Shown in pieces: positions 20,056-27,742 of a stretch of DNA of 64,000 nucleotides; within the stretch, counting starts at the first letter, position 1; each line of letters starts with the position of its first letter. Source of the stretch: Rickettsia hoogstraalii (GTDB lineage Bacteria; Pseudomonadota; Alphaproteobacteria; Rickettsiales; Rickettsiaceae); contig NZ_CCXM01000001.1 of assembly GCF_000825685.1 (NCBI RefSeq), positions 434,001 through 498,000 of the forward strand. Direction: 5' to 3'. The translations under genes and the position numbers were made by a program. A model generated the notes under the pieces. The model was not told the origin of the DNA. It ran no database searches and was given only the letters and a program-made list of their open reading frames with translations.

Positions 20056-20395
20056 TGTTTACCGATAAAGTTAATTTTTGAGATACTAGAGCATTTAAAC
20101 TAATTTTTGCTCTAAGTGCTTCAAGTACTAAAGCTCGATGCACACGTTTATCTACTCTAACATTAAACTGCCCGCTATACTCTTTCCTAAACGGAGCGAA
20201 GGGAATAGATTGATTATGACTTATATAACTTTCTTTCATTAAAGTCCAAGCTTGTTGTAATTCTTGCAGTGCTTTTTCAGGCGAATTGCCAAAAGCCGAT
20301 ACGTTCGGTAGCTCTTCAAATCTTGCTAGCCAATCTCCATCCGTATCTTTAAAAAGCTCTATAGTAAACCCGTCAAATGCGTCATTTGTTTTCAT
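20030..20395 (-). CDS. HicB-like antitoxin-family protein, orphan
   Basis: 121 residues. The N-terminal half matches the HicB partial RNase-H-like fold ([32 protein letters not shown]). The C-terminal half is a ribbon-helix-helix DNA-binding segment ([32 protein letters not shown]). No HicA toxin frame is visible on either side, so it is either a solitary regulator or a relic of a HicAB module. It overlaps queC by 26 bases and may be its promoter-proximal partner. A short inverted repeat AGTTTgtctatatataAACT lies upstream (about 20407). Confidence 0.8.
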   Translation of the reverse strand: MKTNDAFDGFTIELFKDTDGDWLARFEELPNVSAFGNSPEKALQELQQAWTLMKESYISHNQSIPFAPFRKEYSGQFNVRVDKRVHRALVLEALRAKISLNALVSQKLTLSVNNEKSSYFS

Positions 20396-20485
20396 CTTGT
20401 ATATTCAGTTTGTCTATATATAAACTATATTGTAATTAAATAAAATTATGAACTAAAAAATTATTCAAGAATTAAAAAACGTAGG

Positions 20486-20513
20486 GTAAGAATCTTACTT
20501 GTAAATTTCTTAC
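20486..20513. promoter_or_regulatory. Inverted repeat, likely operator of the vapBC relic
   Basis: GTAAGAA and TTCTTAC arms are separated by 14 bases that themselves contain TTAC/GTAA half sites. The site lies about 45 bases before the AbrB-type gene start and just upstream of a TATAAT-like box (20524-20529). Antitoxins of this type usually bind such sites for autorepression. Confidence 0.5.
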
Positions 20514-20556
20514 TTTTAGTATACTATAATTCTAATGATAAAATTATTTTATAATT

Positions 20557-20782
20557 ATGAAAATATCTACTAAGGGACAAATTACCATACCTATTAATAT
20601 CAGAAGTAAATTAGGAATGCTGCCTAATACTGAAATTTCTTTCGTTTTACATAAAGATGGAGTTTTTATTAAAAAAGAAAAAAAATTCCAATCAAAGAGG
20701 TATAAAATTAATACAACAATTATCAGGTAAGAGTACATCAAATATGTCTACCGATGAAATAATGAAATTAACTAGATCATGA
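20557..20782 (+). pseudogene. AbrB/MazE-type antitoxin (vapB-like), frameshifted
   Basis: Reads MKISTKGQITIPINIRSKLGMLPNTEISF, the swapped-hairpin AbrB DNA-binding domain used by VapB/MazE antitoxins. An A8 run near 20675 takes the frame to an early stop; with A7 it continues as NQRGIKLIQQLSGKSTSNM...MKLTRS and stops at 20780-20782. That stop overlaps the ATG of the PIN-domain relic (20779), as in intact vapBC operons. Confidence 0.8.
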
Positions 20783-21186
20783 TTTTAGTCGATAGCAATA
20801 TAAATACTAGATATTATAACTTTTGATAATAATTGGTATGAGTGGTCTTCAGATCAAATAAAATTATTTTCGCAATTTCATGAACTTATAATTAATGATA
20901 TTATTTATACTGAAATATCAATTGGGTTCAAAAGAATAGAAGAGTTAGAAGCTACAATAACTGAAAATTTTTTTAAACTTACCCCCATGTCTACAGAAGC
21001 ATTGTTTTTAGCAGGCAAAGCCTTTCAAAAATATAAATTGAACGGTGGTATTAAAAATTCAATATTACCGGATTTTTTATTGGTGCTCATGCAAGTATAT
21101 TAAAGATAGACTTATTAACACGAGATGTAAGTCGATATAAAACGTATTTTCCAAAAATAAATCTTATTACTCCTAAATATTCTTGA
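20779..21186 (+). pseudogene. PIN-domain toxin (vapC-like), at least two frameshifts
   Basis: Starts MILVDSNI with the first catalytic Asp of PIN domains. One extra A near 20803 must be skipped to continue LDIITFDNNWYEWSSDQ, giving ELIINDIIYTEISIGF. A T6 run at 21073-21078 needs one more T to give PDFFIGAHASILKIDLLTRDVSRYKTYFP, which carries the remaining acidic residues. It ends at TGA 21184. Both halves of the module are broken, so no active toxin is expected. Confidence 0.82.
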
Positions 21187-21227
21187 CTAAATCCTTCTGA
21201 TAATCTAAATTTACGTTGTTAATTTAT

Positions 21228-21305
21228 GGCGGGTGTAGCTCAGTTGGTTAGAGCATCAGGTTGTGGTTCTGAGGGTCGCGGGTTCGAAACCCGTCACTCG
21301 CCCCA
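21228..21305 (+). tRNA. tRNA-His (GTG anticodon)
   Basis: Full cloverleaf of 78 bases with encoded CCA. The acceptor arms GGCGGGTG and CACTCGCC pair over 8 bp, which is the extra G-1:C73 pair that marks histidine tRNAs. The anticodon loop TTGTGGT has GTG at 21263-21265. The D-arm is GCTCAGTTGGTTAGAGC and the T-arm is CGGGTTCGAAACCCG. Confidence 0.97.
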
Positions 21306-21321
21306 TATTTTGGGGTTGTTG

Positions 21322-21407
21322 CCGTCATTGCGAAGAGCAAAGCGACGCGGCAATCTAGTACAAACGTCCTGAGATTGCCACGCTCCTTTTAGTCACTCGC
21401 AATGACA
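21322..21407. repeat. Palindromic element (GTCATTGCGA family)
   Basis: CGTCATTGCGAAGAGCAAAG at the left and CACTCGCAATGAC at the right, with GGCAATCTAG and GAGATTGCCACG as inner arms. Lies between the tRNA and the ABC exporter. Confidence 0.85.
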
Positions 21408-21417
21408 TTTTTTTCTT

Positions 21418-23148
21418 ATGGATATCAAACTTTTATATAGACTGATTAAGTATCTAAAGTTCTATAAAAAAGACTTGATCATCGTTATGATTTCTTTACT
21501 TAGCGTGTCAGCTTCATTATTACTAATCGGTAGTGTTTTTAGAAATTTAGTTGATAACGGCTTAAGCCAAGACCATATTTTATCGGTTGATAAATCTATA
21601 TTATATATTTGTTTATTAATTATCATCTTAAGTATTGCTAGTTTTTTCCGTTCATATTTTATCAATAATGTTGCTGAAAAGACAGTTAATCAAATAAGAA
21701 AAGAAGCTTATAGTAATTTAATTAATTATGAAATTGAAGAGTTTGAAGAACTAAAAATCGGCGATATAACTTCACGCCTAACAAATGATATAGATCAAAT
21801 ATCTACTCTCATAGTTAATTTCTTATCTTTTTTTATTCGCAATTCAGTGATGCTAATTGGCGGCGTTACTTTAATGTTTTTTGAAAGCTTTAAACTCGCT
21901 TCTATAGTAATTATTACCATTCCTATCTTATTAATTCCTTTAATTAAATTCGGCAAGCATGTTAAGGCTTTATCTAAAAAAGCTCTAGAATCTAAGTCAC
22001 TTTTAGCATCGGATATTGATGAAACTTTTAATAATATTAGAGCTATTTATGCTTTTAACAATCAAACAAATAAAATTGCCGATTTTGATACTAAACTACA
22101 AAATTATTTAACATACTGCAAAACCCGTTTAAAAATTCGTGCTTTATTCTTTGCGATTTCAATAGCAATTATATTTCTTGCAATTACTTTAGTTGTTTGG
22201 ATTGGAGCTTCGGATATAGTTAAAGGGAATTTATCTGCCGGTCAAATTATCTCGTTTATTTATTATGCTATTATTGCCGGCTTTAGTAGCGGCGGTATTT
22301 TTGAGCTACTAAGCGAAGTGCATTTACCTGTTACAGCCCTTGAGAGAATAATTACAATTATAGATAAGACACCTATAGCACATAATAATTATTTAGAATT
22401 AAATAATTCCGATCCAATCTCGATAGAATTTAAAAATGTCGATTTTACCTATCATTCAAGACCTAATTTAAGGATTATTAATAATATGTCTTTGAAGATA
22501 AATGCCGATAAATTTATCGGTATTATAGGCAGATCAGGCGGAGGCAAAAGTACCTTGATGCAGTTACTGCTGCGTTTTTACCGGCAAGAAAGCGGCACTA
22601 TCCTTATTAACAATCAAGATATAACTCTTTCAAATCCTGCTGAAATTCGTAAATTAATTGCCTATGTTCCCCAAGAAGCTAACATTTTTTCCGGCACTGT
22701 AAGGTCCAATATTATATTCGGTAATACGCAAGCAAGCGACGACGAAATAAATGAGATAATAAAAATTACGGGAATAGAAGAATTTGCTGCTAAACTTCAT
22801 GACGGTATCAATGCTAAAATCGGTGAGAGAGGAGTTAGATTATCAGGAGGACAAAAACAAAGGATAGCTATTGCTAGAGCATTATTACGTAAACCACAAA
22901 TTTTACTTCTTGATGAAGCAATGAGTGCTTTAGATACGATGAGCGAGCAGAAATTACTAGAATCTATAAAAGAAATAATGAAAGGGAAAATTATTATATC
23001 AATTGCCCACCGGATTAGTAGTATAGAATCAGCTGATTATATTTTAGTGATAGATAAAGGAGGAGTAGTCGCTGAAGGATCACATAATGATTTATCTAAA
23101 AACTCAGAAATCTATCGTAATATTTGCAGAGAACAACTAACAATATAA
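21418..23148 (+). CDS. MsbA-like ABC exporter (fused permease and ATPase)
   Basis: 576 residues, the half-transporter architecture of MsbA/lipid exporters. Six membrane segments occupy residues 15-310 and an ATPase domain residues 335-576. Visible motifs are Walker A GRSGGGKSTL, signature LSGGQKQR, Walker B ILLLDEA and the switch histidine in ISIAHR. It likely functions as a homodimer in the inner membrane and may flip lipid A, which fits the lpxI, lpxK and lpxL genes here. Rickettsia have more than one msbA-type gene, so the symbol is not assigned and a peptide or drug substrate is possible. Confidence 0.88.
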   Translation: MDIKLLYRLIKYLKFYKKDLIIVMISLLSVSASLLLIGSVFRNLVDNGLSQDHILSVDKSILYICLLIIILSIASFFRSYFINNVAEKTVNQIRKEAYSNLINYEIEEFEELKIGDITSRLTNDIDQISTLIVNFLSFFIRNSVMLIGGVTLMFFESFKLASIVIITIPILLIPLIKFGKHVKALSKKALESKSLLASDIDETFNNIRAIYAFNNQTNKIADFDTKLQNYLTYCKTRLKIRALFFAISIAIIFLAITLVVWIGASDIVKGNLSAGQIISFIYYAIIAGFSSGGIFELLSEVHLPVTALERIITIIDKTPIAHNNYLELNNSDPISIEFKNVDFTYHSRPNLRIINNMSLKINADKFIGIIGRSGGGKSTLMQLLLRFYRQESGTILINNQDITLSNPAEIRKLIAYVPQEANIFSGTVRSNIIFGNTQASDDEINEIIKITGIEEFAAKLHDGINAKIGERGVRLSGGQKQRIAIARALLRKPQILLLDEAMSALDTMSEQKLLESIKEIMKGKIIISIAHRISSIESADYILVIDKGGVVAEGSHNDLSKNSEIYRNICREQLTI

Positions 23149-23158
23149 AGGGATATGT

Positions 23159-23328
23159 CATTGTTGCGTGGATACCACCCCGTCATTGCGAGCAGTCGTA
23201 GACTGCGTGGCAATCTAGGAAAAGATTAAAAAAATTCTGTAAATCAGAATTTTTTACTAGATTGCTTCGTCAATTGCTATGCAATTTCCTCGCAATGACG
23301 GATAAGCCGGTCCACTCAACAATACCTC
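23159..23328. repeat. Nested palindromic elements downstream of ABC exporter
   Basis: Outer arms CATTGTTGCGTGGATACC and GGTCCACTCAACAATACC enclose an inner CGTCATTGCGAG...CTCGCAATGACGG element with TTCTGTAAATCAGAA at its centre. Confidence 0.85.
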
Positions 23329-23419
23329 ACGGGCATGACAATACAGTATATAATTGATATATTTGTTACAATAAAAGTTCTATAGTATAAAAAAATTTAA
23401 ATGTTTAATATAATTTAGC

Positions 23420-23447
23420 TTGAAAGCTGCTGTGGCTTTGTTATAAT
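23420..23447 (+). promoter_or_regulatory. Sigma-70-type promoter of small secreted protein gene
   Basis: TTGAAA at 23420-23425 and a perfect TATAAT at 23442-23447, 16 bases apart, about 30 bases before the coding start. It is the clearest promoter I found in the window. Confidence 0.6.
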
Positions 23448-23477
23448 CATAATTACAAAACAAAAAAGGTTTACAAA

Positions 23478-23726
23478 ATGAAAAATTTATTAAAGATTTT
23501 ATTAATTCTAGCTTTCGCAAGCCCAGTATTTGCTTCATCAATGCAAATGCCTGACCCAGCTTCAGTTACAACAACCCAAATACAAGCTATGAGTACTGAC
23601 GATCAACAAGCTTGGGTTGCTAGTTTAACAGCAGATCAGTATAATATGTTAAGTCCTGATGTCCAAAAGTGGGTAATGGAAAATACTACCGATGCTCAAA
23701 AACAAGCTTTAGGAATTAATCAGTAA
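23478..23726 (+). CDS. Small secreted hypothetical protein, 82 aa
   Basis: A Sec signal peptide (MKNLLKILLILAFASPVFASS) with an A-x-A type cleavage region around residue 19 precedes about 63 residues of polar sequence. The mature part is rich in Q, D and T and has a loosely repeated pattern (TTTQIQAMSTDDQQAW / SLTADQYNMLSPDVQKW / NTTDAQKQAL), each unit with an acidic-Q turn and a hydrophobic end. It is presumably periplasmic or exported. AAAGG precedes the ATG and a strong promoter lies upstream. No family recognised. Confidence 0.75.
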   Translation: MKNLLKILLILAFASPVFASSMQMPDPASVTTTQIQAMSTDDQQAWVASLTADQYNMLSPDVQKWVMENTTDAQKQALGINQ

Positions 23727-23756
23727 TATTTTAATTGATTTTTAAAATTGATAGGG

Positions 23757-23918
23757 GACTGTTAACAAAATAATTCTAATTGATAATTAAAAAGAATTTT
23801 TAGCGAAAATTAATAAGATTTTTGAAGGAATAGTTAATCCTATTTCAAAAAAGTTTTATAATTTACAGCAAAAGTAAATTTAATTAGCTTTAAAATTTAT
23901 TTTGTTAATAGTTCCATA
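23757..23918. repeat. Long inverted repeat with GTTAACAAAATA-type ends
   Basis: Ends GGACTGTTAACAAAATAA and TTATTTTGTTAATAGTTCC are near-perfect complements. The inside contains AATCCTATTTCAAAAAAG, shared with 56885-56990. A short derivative lies at 53116-53170 and a relative at 27557-27712. No coding capacity. Confidence 0.75.
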
Positions 23919-24076
23919 TGTTAGAAATAATTATTCTTAACATATATCACTAAAAGTTTCTGCTTTCACTTCTTTTCAGTCTTCCTGTTATCGTGTCATG
24001 TATATACTCATTGATAAATAAAAATTGCTAGACGAGTATAAATATTCATTTATTCTTTCTTTAGTAAAATAATAGA

Positions 24077-24296
24077 TTGTCATTCCTGCGGAAGCACATG
24101 AGTGTCAACTTAAGACTCTATGTCATTCCCGCAAAAGCGGGAATCCAGCATAAAGCGAGATAATCGAGCTTTTTAAAAAATATAATAAAAAATCTTTAAA
24201 ATTAAAGATTTTAACATGGATCCCTGCTTTCGCAGGGATGACACCTAGTGAGATTCGCCTTAAGTTGACACCTATACGCTTTTGCGGGAATGACAT
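24077..24296. repeat. Nested palindromic elements before the efflux gene
   Basis: An outer TGTCATTCCTGCGGAAGC...GCTTTTGCGGGAATGACAT element is interrupted by a GTGTCAACTTAAGACTC ... CCTTAAGTTGACACC unit that holds another TGTCATTCCCGCAAAAGCGG hairpin. The rest of the 600-base gap (23919-24076) shows nothing recognisable. Confidence 0.8.
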
Positions 24297-24327
24297 CGTC
24301 AACGCAACCTAAAACTAACAATTACTT

Positions 24328-25503
24328 ATGAAATTACTTATTACCGTAATCGTCATGGAAATACTCGCTGGAGCGGAAATAGATTTATTCGTTCCAAGCT
24401 TCCCTGAAATACAAGATACATTCAACCTTTCAACTTTTATGACGGAACTACTACTCGGTGTAAATCTAACCGCTTATTGTATTACTTCGCTTATAGTTGG
24501 TAATTTAGGAGATAGGTACGGACGCAGACCGATTATTATACTCGGTTTACTGATTTTTAATCTTGGTAGTTTATTTTGTGTATTTGCAAATAATTATGAA
24601 GCTATATTATTTGGAAGATTTTTGCAAGGATGCGGGATATCATCGGTTGCAGTGCTAGTATATGTTGTTCTTGCCGATATTTATTCGGTACAAGAGCAGC
24701 AGAGATTAATGGGTATTTTAAACGGCACTATTGCCCTTTCTATGGCAATAGCACCGGTTATAGGTAGCTACGTCAATTTATTTTGGGGCTGGCGTGGTAA
24801 TTTTGTTTTATTGCTTATAGTAGGTTTGATTAGTCTAATTCTTGGCATATTATTTATTCCAAAAAGAGAAGTTAATAAAAAAATACGTATTTCTTTAAAA
24901 GAATATATACCTATATTCAAATCGCCAAAAGCTATATATTATATACTTACAATGATATTTCTTGCACAAGGATATTGGATATTTATTGGGATTGCTCCTA
25001 TTTTATATATGCAAGATTTAGGTGTAACTTTAGAATATTTCGGACTTTATCAAGGAGCAATGGCGGCTCTATTCTCAATTATGAGCTTTTCAAGCGGTTA
25101 TTGTTTTAAAAAATTCGGTATTAAAAATTGCTTCTATTTTGGAGTTATATTTATAATACTATTCCTACTAGGAAATAGCATATTAGTTGTATATAATATT
25201 AATAATCCTTTAACCATAACAATAGTTACTTTATTATTATCTCTTGGCGTGATATATCCGATTAACATATTATGGCCGCTGCTTTTAGAAGCTATTCCGG
25301 ACGGCAAAGCTCGAATGACAGCTATGTTTACTGTGGCTAGATTGATTTTAACGGCATTTGGGTTGCAATTAGTAGGATTTTTATATAACGGTACTTTTAC
25401 CCCTCTTGGCATTACTATATCCATTGTTACACTATTTGGGTTAGTAACATTACCTAAATTATTTAAGTACGATAAAGTCTTTGAGATTTCTGATAGAGTG
25501 TAG
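24328..25503 (+). CDS. MFS multidrug efflux protein, Bcr/CflA type
   Basis: 391 residues and twelve membrane segments. The family markers are the opening DLFVPSFPEIQDTFNLS, the loop GNLGDRYGRRPIIILG (MFS signature A) and RFLQGCGISSVAVLVYVVLADIY. Bcr/CflA proteins expel drugs such as bicyclomycin, sulfonamides or amino acids by proton antiport; the substrate here is unknown. It stands alone between repeat elements, with no obvious operon partner. Confidence 0.87.
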   Translation: MKLLITVIVMEILAGAEIDLFVPSFPEIQDTFNLSTFMTELLLGVNLTAYCITSLIVGNLGDRYGRRPIIILGLLIFNLGSLFCVFANNYEAILFGRFLQGCGISSVAVLVYVVLADIYSVQEQQRLMGILNGTIALSMAIAPVIGSYVNLFWGWRGNFVLLLIVGLISLILGILFIPKREVNKKIRISLKEYIPIFKSPKAIYYILTMIFLAQGYWIFIGIAPILYMQDLGVTLEYFGLYQGAMAALFSIMSFSSGYCFKKFGIKNCFYFGVIFIILFLLGNSILVVYNINNPLTITIVTLLLSLGVIYPINILWPLLLEAIPDGKARMTAMFTVARLILTAFGLQLVGFLYNGTFTPLGITISIVTLFGLVTLPKLFKYDKVFEISDRV

Positions 25504-25515
25504 AGGCCTTTGTTT

Positions 25516-25600
25516 CGTCATTGCGAGCGACTACAAGGAGCGTGGCAATCTCAGGAAATAAAAACTAGATTGCCGCGTCGCTTCGCTCCTCGCAATGACA
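25516..25600. repeat. Palindromic element (GTCATTGCGAG family)
   Basis: CGTCATTGCGAGCGACTACA and its mirror TTCGCTCCTCGCAATGACAG, with GTGGCAATCTCAGG and CTAGATTGCCGCGTC as inner arms. It ends 17 bases before the lolC/E start codon. Confidence 0.88.
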
Positions 25601-25616
25601 GTTTGGATGTAAAAAA

Positions 25617-26864
25617 ATGATCAATAACAATTTTATTTTCAAGATAGCTTTCAGATATTTTAGAGCTAAGAAAAACGAAAAATTTGTTTCTATTATTTCT
25701 GCTTTTTCTTTAGTAGGCGTAATGATTGGCGTTGCAGCATTGATAGTAGTCATGTCCGTTATGAACGGTTTTCATATAGAGCTTACTAAAAATATTATTG
25801 GGTTAAATGGGGATATAGTAATAAATCGGCAAGGCGGTAGTATTGATAACTATGAAGAGATTAAAGCCAAACTCCTAAAGCAAGATTATGTAAAGCATGT
25901 AACATTCATCGCTCACGGTCAAGCTTTGGCTCTCGGTAAAAGTAATAACAGCGGTGTGCTTGTTAAAGGTATGAAATTAAAGGATCTAAGTTTAAGAAAT
26001 GAAATTTTTAAAAATATAAATTTCGGTAGTTTTGATGATTTTCACGGCAAAAACGTAATAGCACTCGGAGAACAATTAGCAAGTAATTTAGGCGTAACAA
26101 TTGGGGATAAGATTAGATTAATTTCACCAAATTCAGTTTCTACCGCCTTTGGCAGTATGCCAAGATCAAAAGAATTTAAAATTATCGCAATTTTCAATAG
26201 CGGTATGTATGATTATGATTTGACAACGGTATTAATGCCGCTTACCGCAGCACAAAATTTCTTATCTCTCGGCGACGATATTAATTTAATTGAAATTAAT
26301 AGTCTAGACCCCGATAAAGCTCTTGCATATTCATATAAAATACAATCATTATTAGGTCCAAACCTATATGTATTTAATTGGCAAACCTTAAATTCACAAT
26401 TTTTAAGTGCCCTTGCTGTTGAGCGTACTGCTATGTTTACTATTCTATCTTTAATTATTACGGTTGCCGCATTTAATATTATTTCAAGCTTATTTATGCT
26501 TGTTAAAGATAAAACTTCAGATATTGCAATTCTTAGAACTATGGGAGCAAGCACTAAGCAAATAATGCTTATTTTTATCTATAACGGAATGTTTATAGGA
26601 TTACTTGGCACAACACTAGGTGTAATCCTTGGTGTTACTTTCTCTTATAATATTCAAACTATCAAGAATTATTTGGAGCGTATAACAGGTACTAAAATTT
26701 TTGAGGCAGCTATTTATTTTCTTTATAGTTTACCTTCAAAAGTAAGAGCTGAGGATATTATTTTAATTACCTCTTTATCTATAATATTGTGTTTTCTTGC
26801 GACAATTTATCCTTCTTATAGAGCTTCAAAATTAAATCCCGTGGATGCCTTAAGATATGAATAA
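25617..26864 (+). CDS. Lipoprotein-releasing ABC transporter permease (LolC/LolE)
   Basis: Inner-membrane subunit that releases mature lipoproteins to the LolA carrier. The opening IAFRYFRAKKNEKFVSIISAFSLVGVMIGVAALIVVMSVMNGF is the family hallmark: first membrane helix plus the MNGF motif. A large periplasmic domain (about residues 50-265) and three C-terminal helices with the FtsX-type ILRTMGAS segment follow. 415 residues is standard. Only one LolC/E-type gene is present here, as in alphaproteobacteria where a single LolF-type protein serves both roles. It overlaps lolD by 8 bases. Confidence 0.93.
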   Translation: MINNNFIFKIAFRYFRAKKNEKFVSIISAFSLVGVMIGVAALIVVMSVMNGFHIELTKNIIGLNGDIVINRQGGSIDNYEEIKAKLLKQDYVKHVTFIAHGQALALGKSNNSGVLVKGMKLKDLSLRNEIFKNINFGSFDDFHGKNVIALGEQLASNLGVTIGDKIRLISPNSVSTAFGSMPRSKEFKIIAIFNSGMYDYDLTTVLMPLTAAQNFLSLGDDINLIEINSLDPDKALAYSYKIQSLLGPNLYVFNWQTLNSQFLSALAVERTAMFTILSLIITVAAFNIISSLFMLVKDKTSDIAILRTMGASTKQIMLIFIYNGMFIGLLGTTLGVILGVTFSYNIQTIKNYLERITGTKIFEAAIYFLYSLPSKVRAEDIILITSLSIILCFLATIYPSYRASKLNPVDALRYE

Positions 26865-27522
26865 TACAGTCCTCATTTTAAAAAATATCTCAAAACATTA
26901 CAGCCAAGGCAAAACTATTGTTAGAGTACTCGATGATCTTAATTTAACGGTTAATGAGGGTGAATTAATCGCTATAATAGGTTCTTCAGGTAGCGGCAAA
27001 TCAACTTTACTGCATATTGCCGGCTTGCTTGATAAACCTACAAACGGTCAAGTCATCATACCAAATAGCAAGTATCAAAAATATCATCTCATTCGTCTTC
27101 ATTATTTAGGTTTTATCTATCAACAACATCACTTACTTAAAGATTTTACCGCTCTTGAAAATGTTATTATGCCAAGGCTTATTAGCGGTCTTGATCAAAA
27201 AGAAGCAATAGAAGATGCAACAAAGATATTAGATGATTTAGGGCTTGGGAAAAAACTCTATAATATGCCCGGAGAATTATCGGGAGGAGAACAACAACGG
27301 GTCGCTATAGCTCGGAGCTTAATTAATAAGCCAAAAATTATTTTAGCAGATGAACCGACAGGTAATTTAGATCCCAAAACTACAAATGAAGTATTTAATT
27401 TATTTTTAAAAGTAGCAAAAGAACAAAACACCACAGTTATTATGGTAACACATAACCATGAGTTAGCACATAAAATGGATAAATTATATAAGCTAAAGCA
27501 CGGATTATTAAATATAGCTTGA
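26857..27522 (+). CDS. lolD: Lipoprotein-releasing ABC transporter ATPase
   Basis: ATPase partner of the preceding permease. Walker A is GSSGSGKSTL, the Q-loop is YQQHHLL, the signature is LSGGEQQR, Walker B is IILADEPTGNLD and the switch is MVTHNHE. 221 residues is the usual LolD length. Its start lies inside the end of the permease gene, so both are made from one transcript and translation is probably coupled. Together they would power lipoprotein sorting to the outer membrane. Confidence 0.95.
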   Translation: MNNTVLILKNISKHYSQGKTIVRVLDDLNLTVNEGELIAIIGSSGSGKSTLLHIAGLLDKPTNGQVIIPNSKYQKYHLIRLHYLGFIYQQHHLLKDFTALENVIMPRLISGLDQKEAIEDATKILDDLGLGKKLYNMPGELSGGEQQRVAIARSLINKPKIILADEPTGNLDPKTTNEVFNLFLKVAKEQNTTVIMVTHNHELAHKMDKLYKLKHGLLNIA

Positions 27523-27556
27523 TTTAAAGCTCAAAAATTCTAATAATTATATATAG

Positions 27557-27712
27557 ATTCTGTGAAAATTTCTAAAAAGATTTAATTTTGGCTCTTTTTT
27601 GCTGCAAATTATAAGATTTTTTTGAAATATGAATAACATCTTATCAAAAATCTTATTAATTTTCGCTAAAAATATCCCAAAATAGTAAATCAATTAGAAA
27701 TTTTCACAGAAC
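27557..27712. repeat. 156-bp inverted-repeat element upstream of CE protease gene
   Basis: Perfect 16-bp ends TTCTGTGAAAATTTCT and AGAAATTTTCACAGAA. The core contains TGCAAATTATAAGATTTTTT and ATCTTATTAATTTTCGC, shared in part with the elements at 23757 and 56885. It has no coding capacity and ends about 30 bases before the protease gene start. Confidence 0.78.
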
Positions 27713-27742
27713 CTAATATTCTTTTAATAAAGGTTAGTAATA

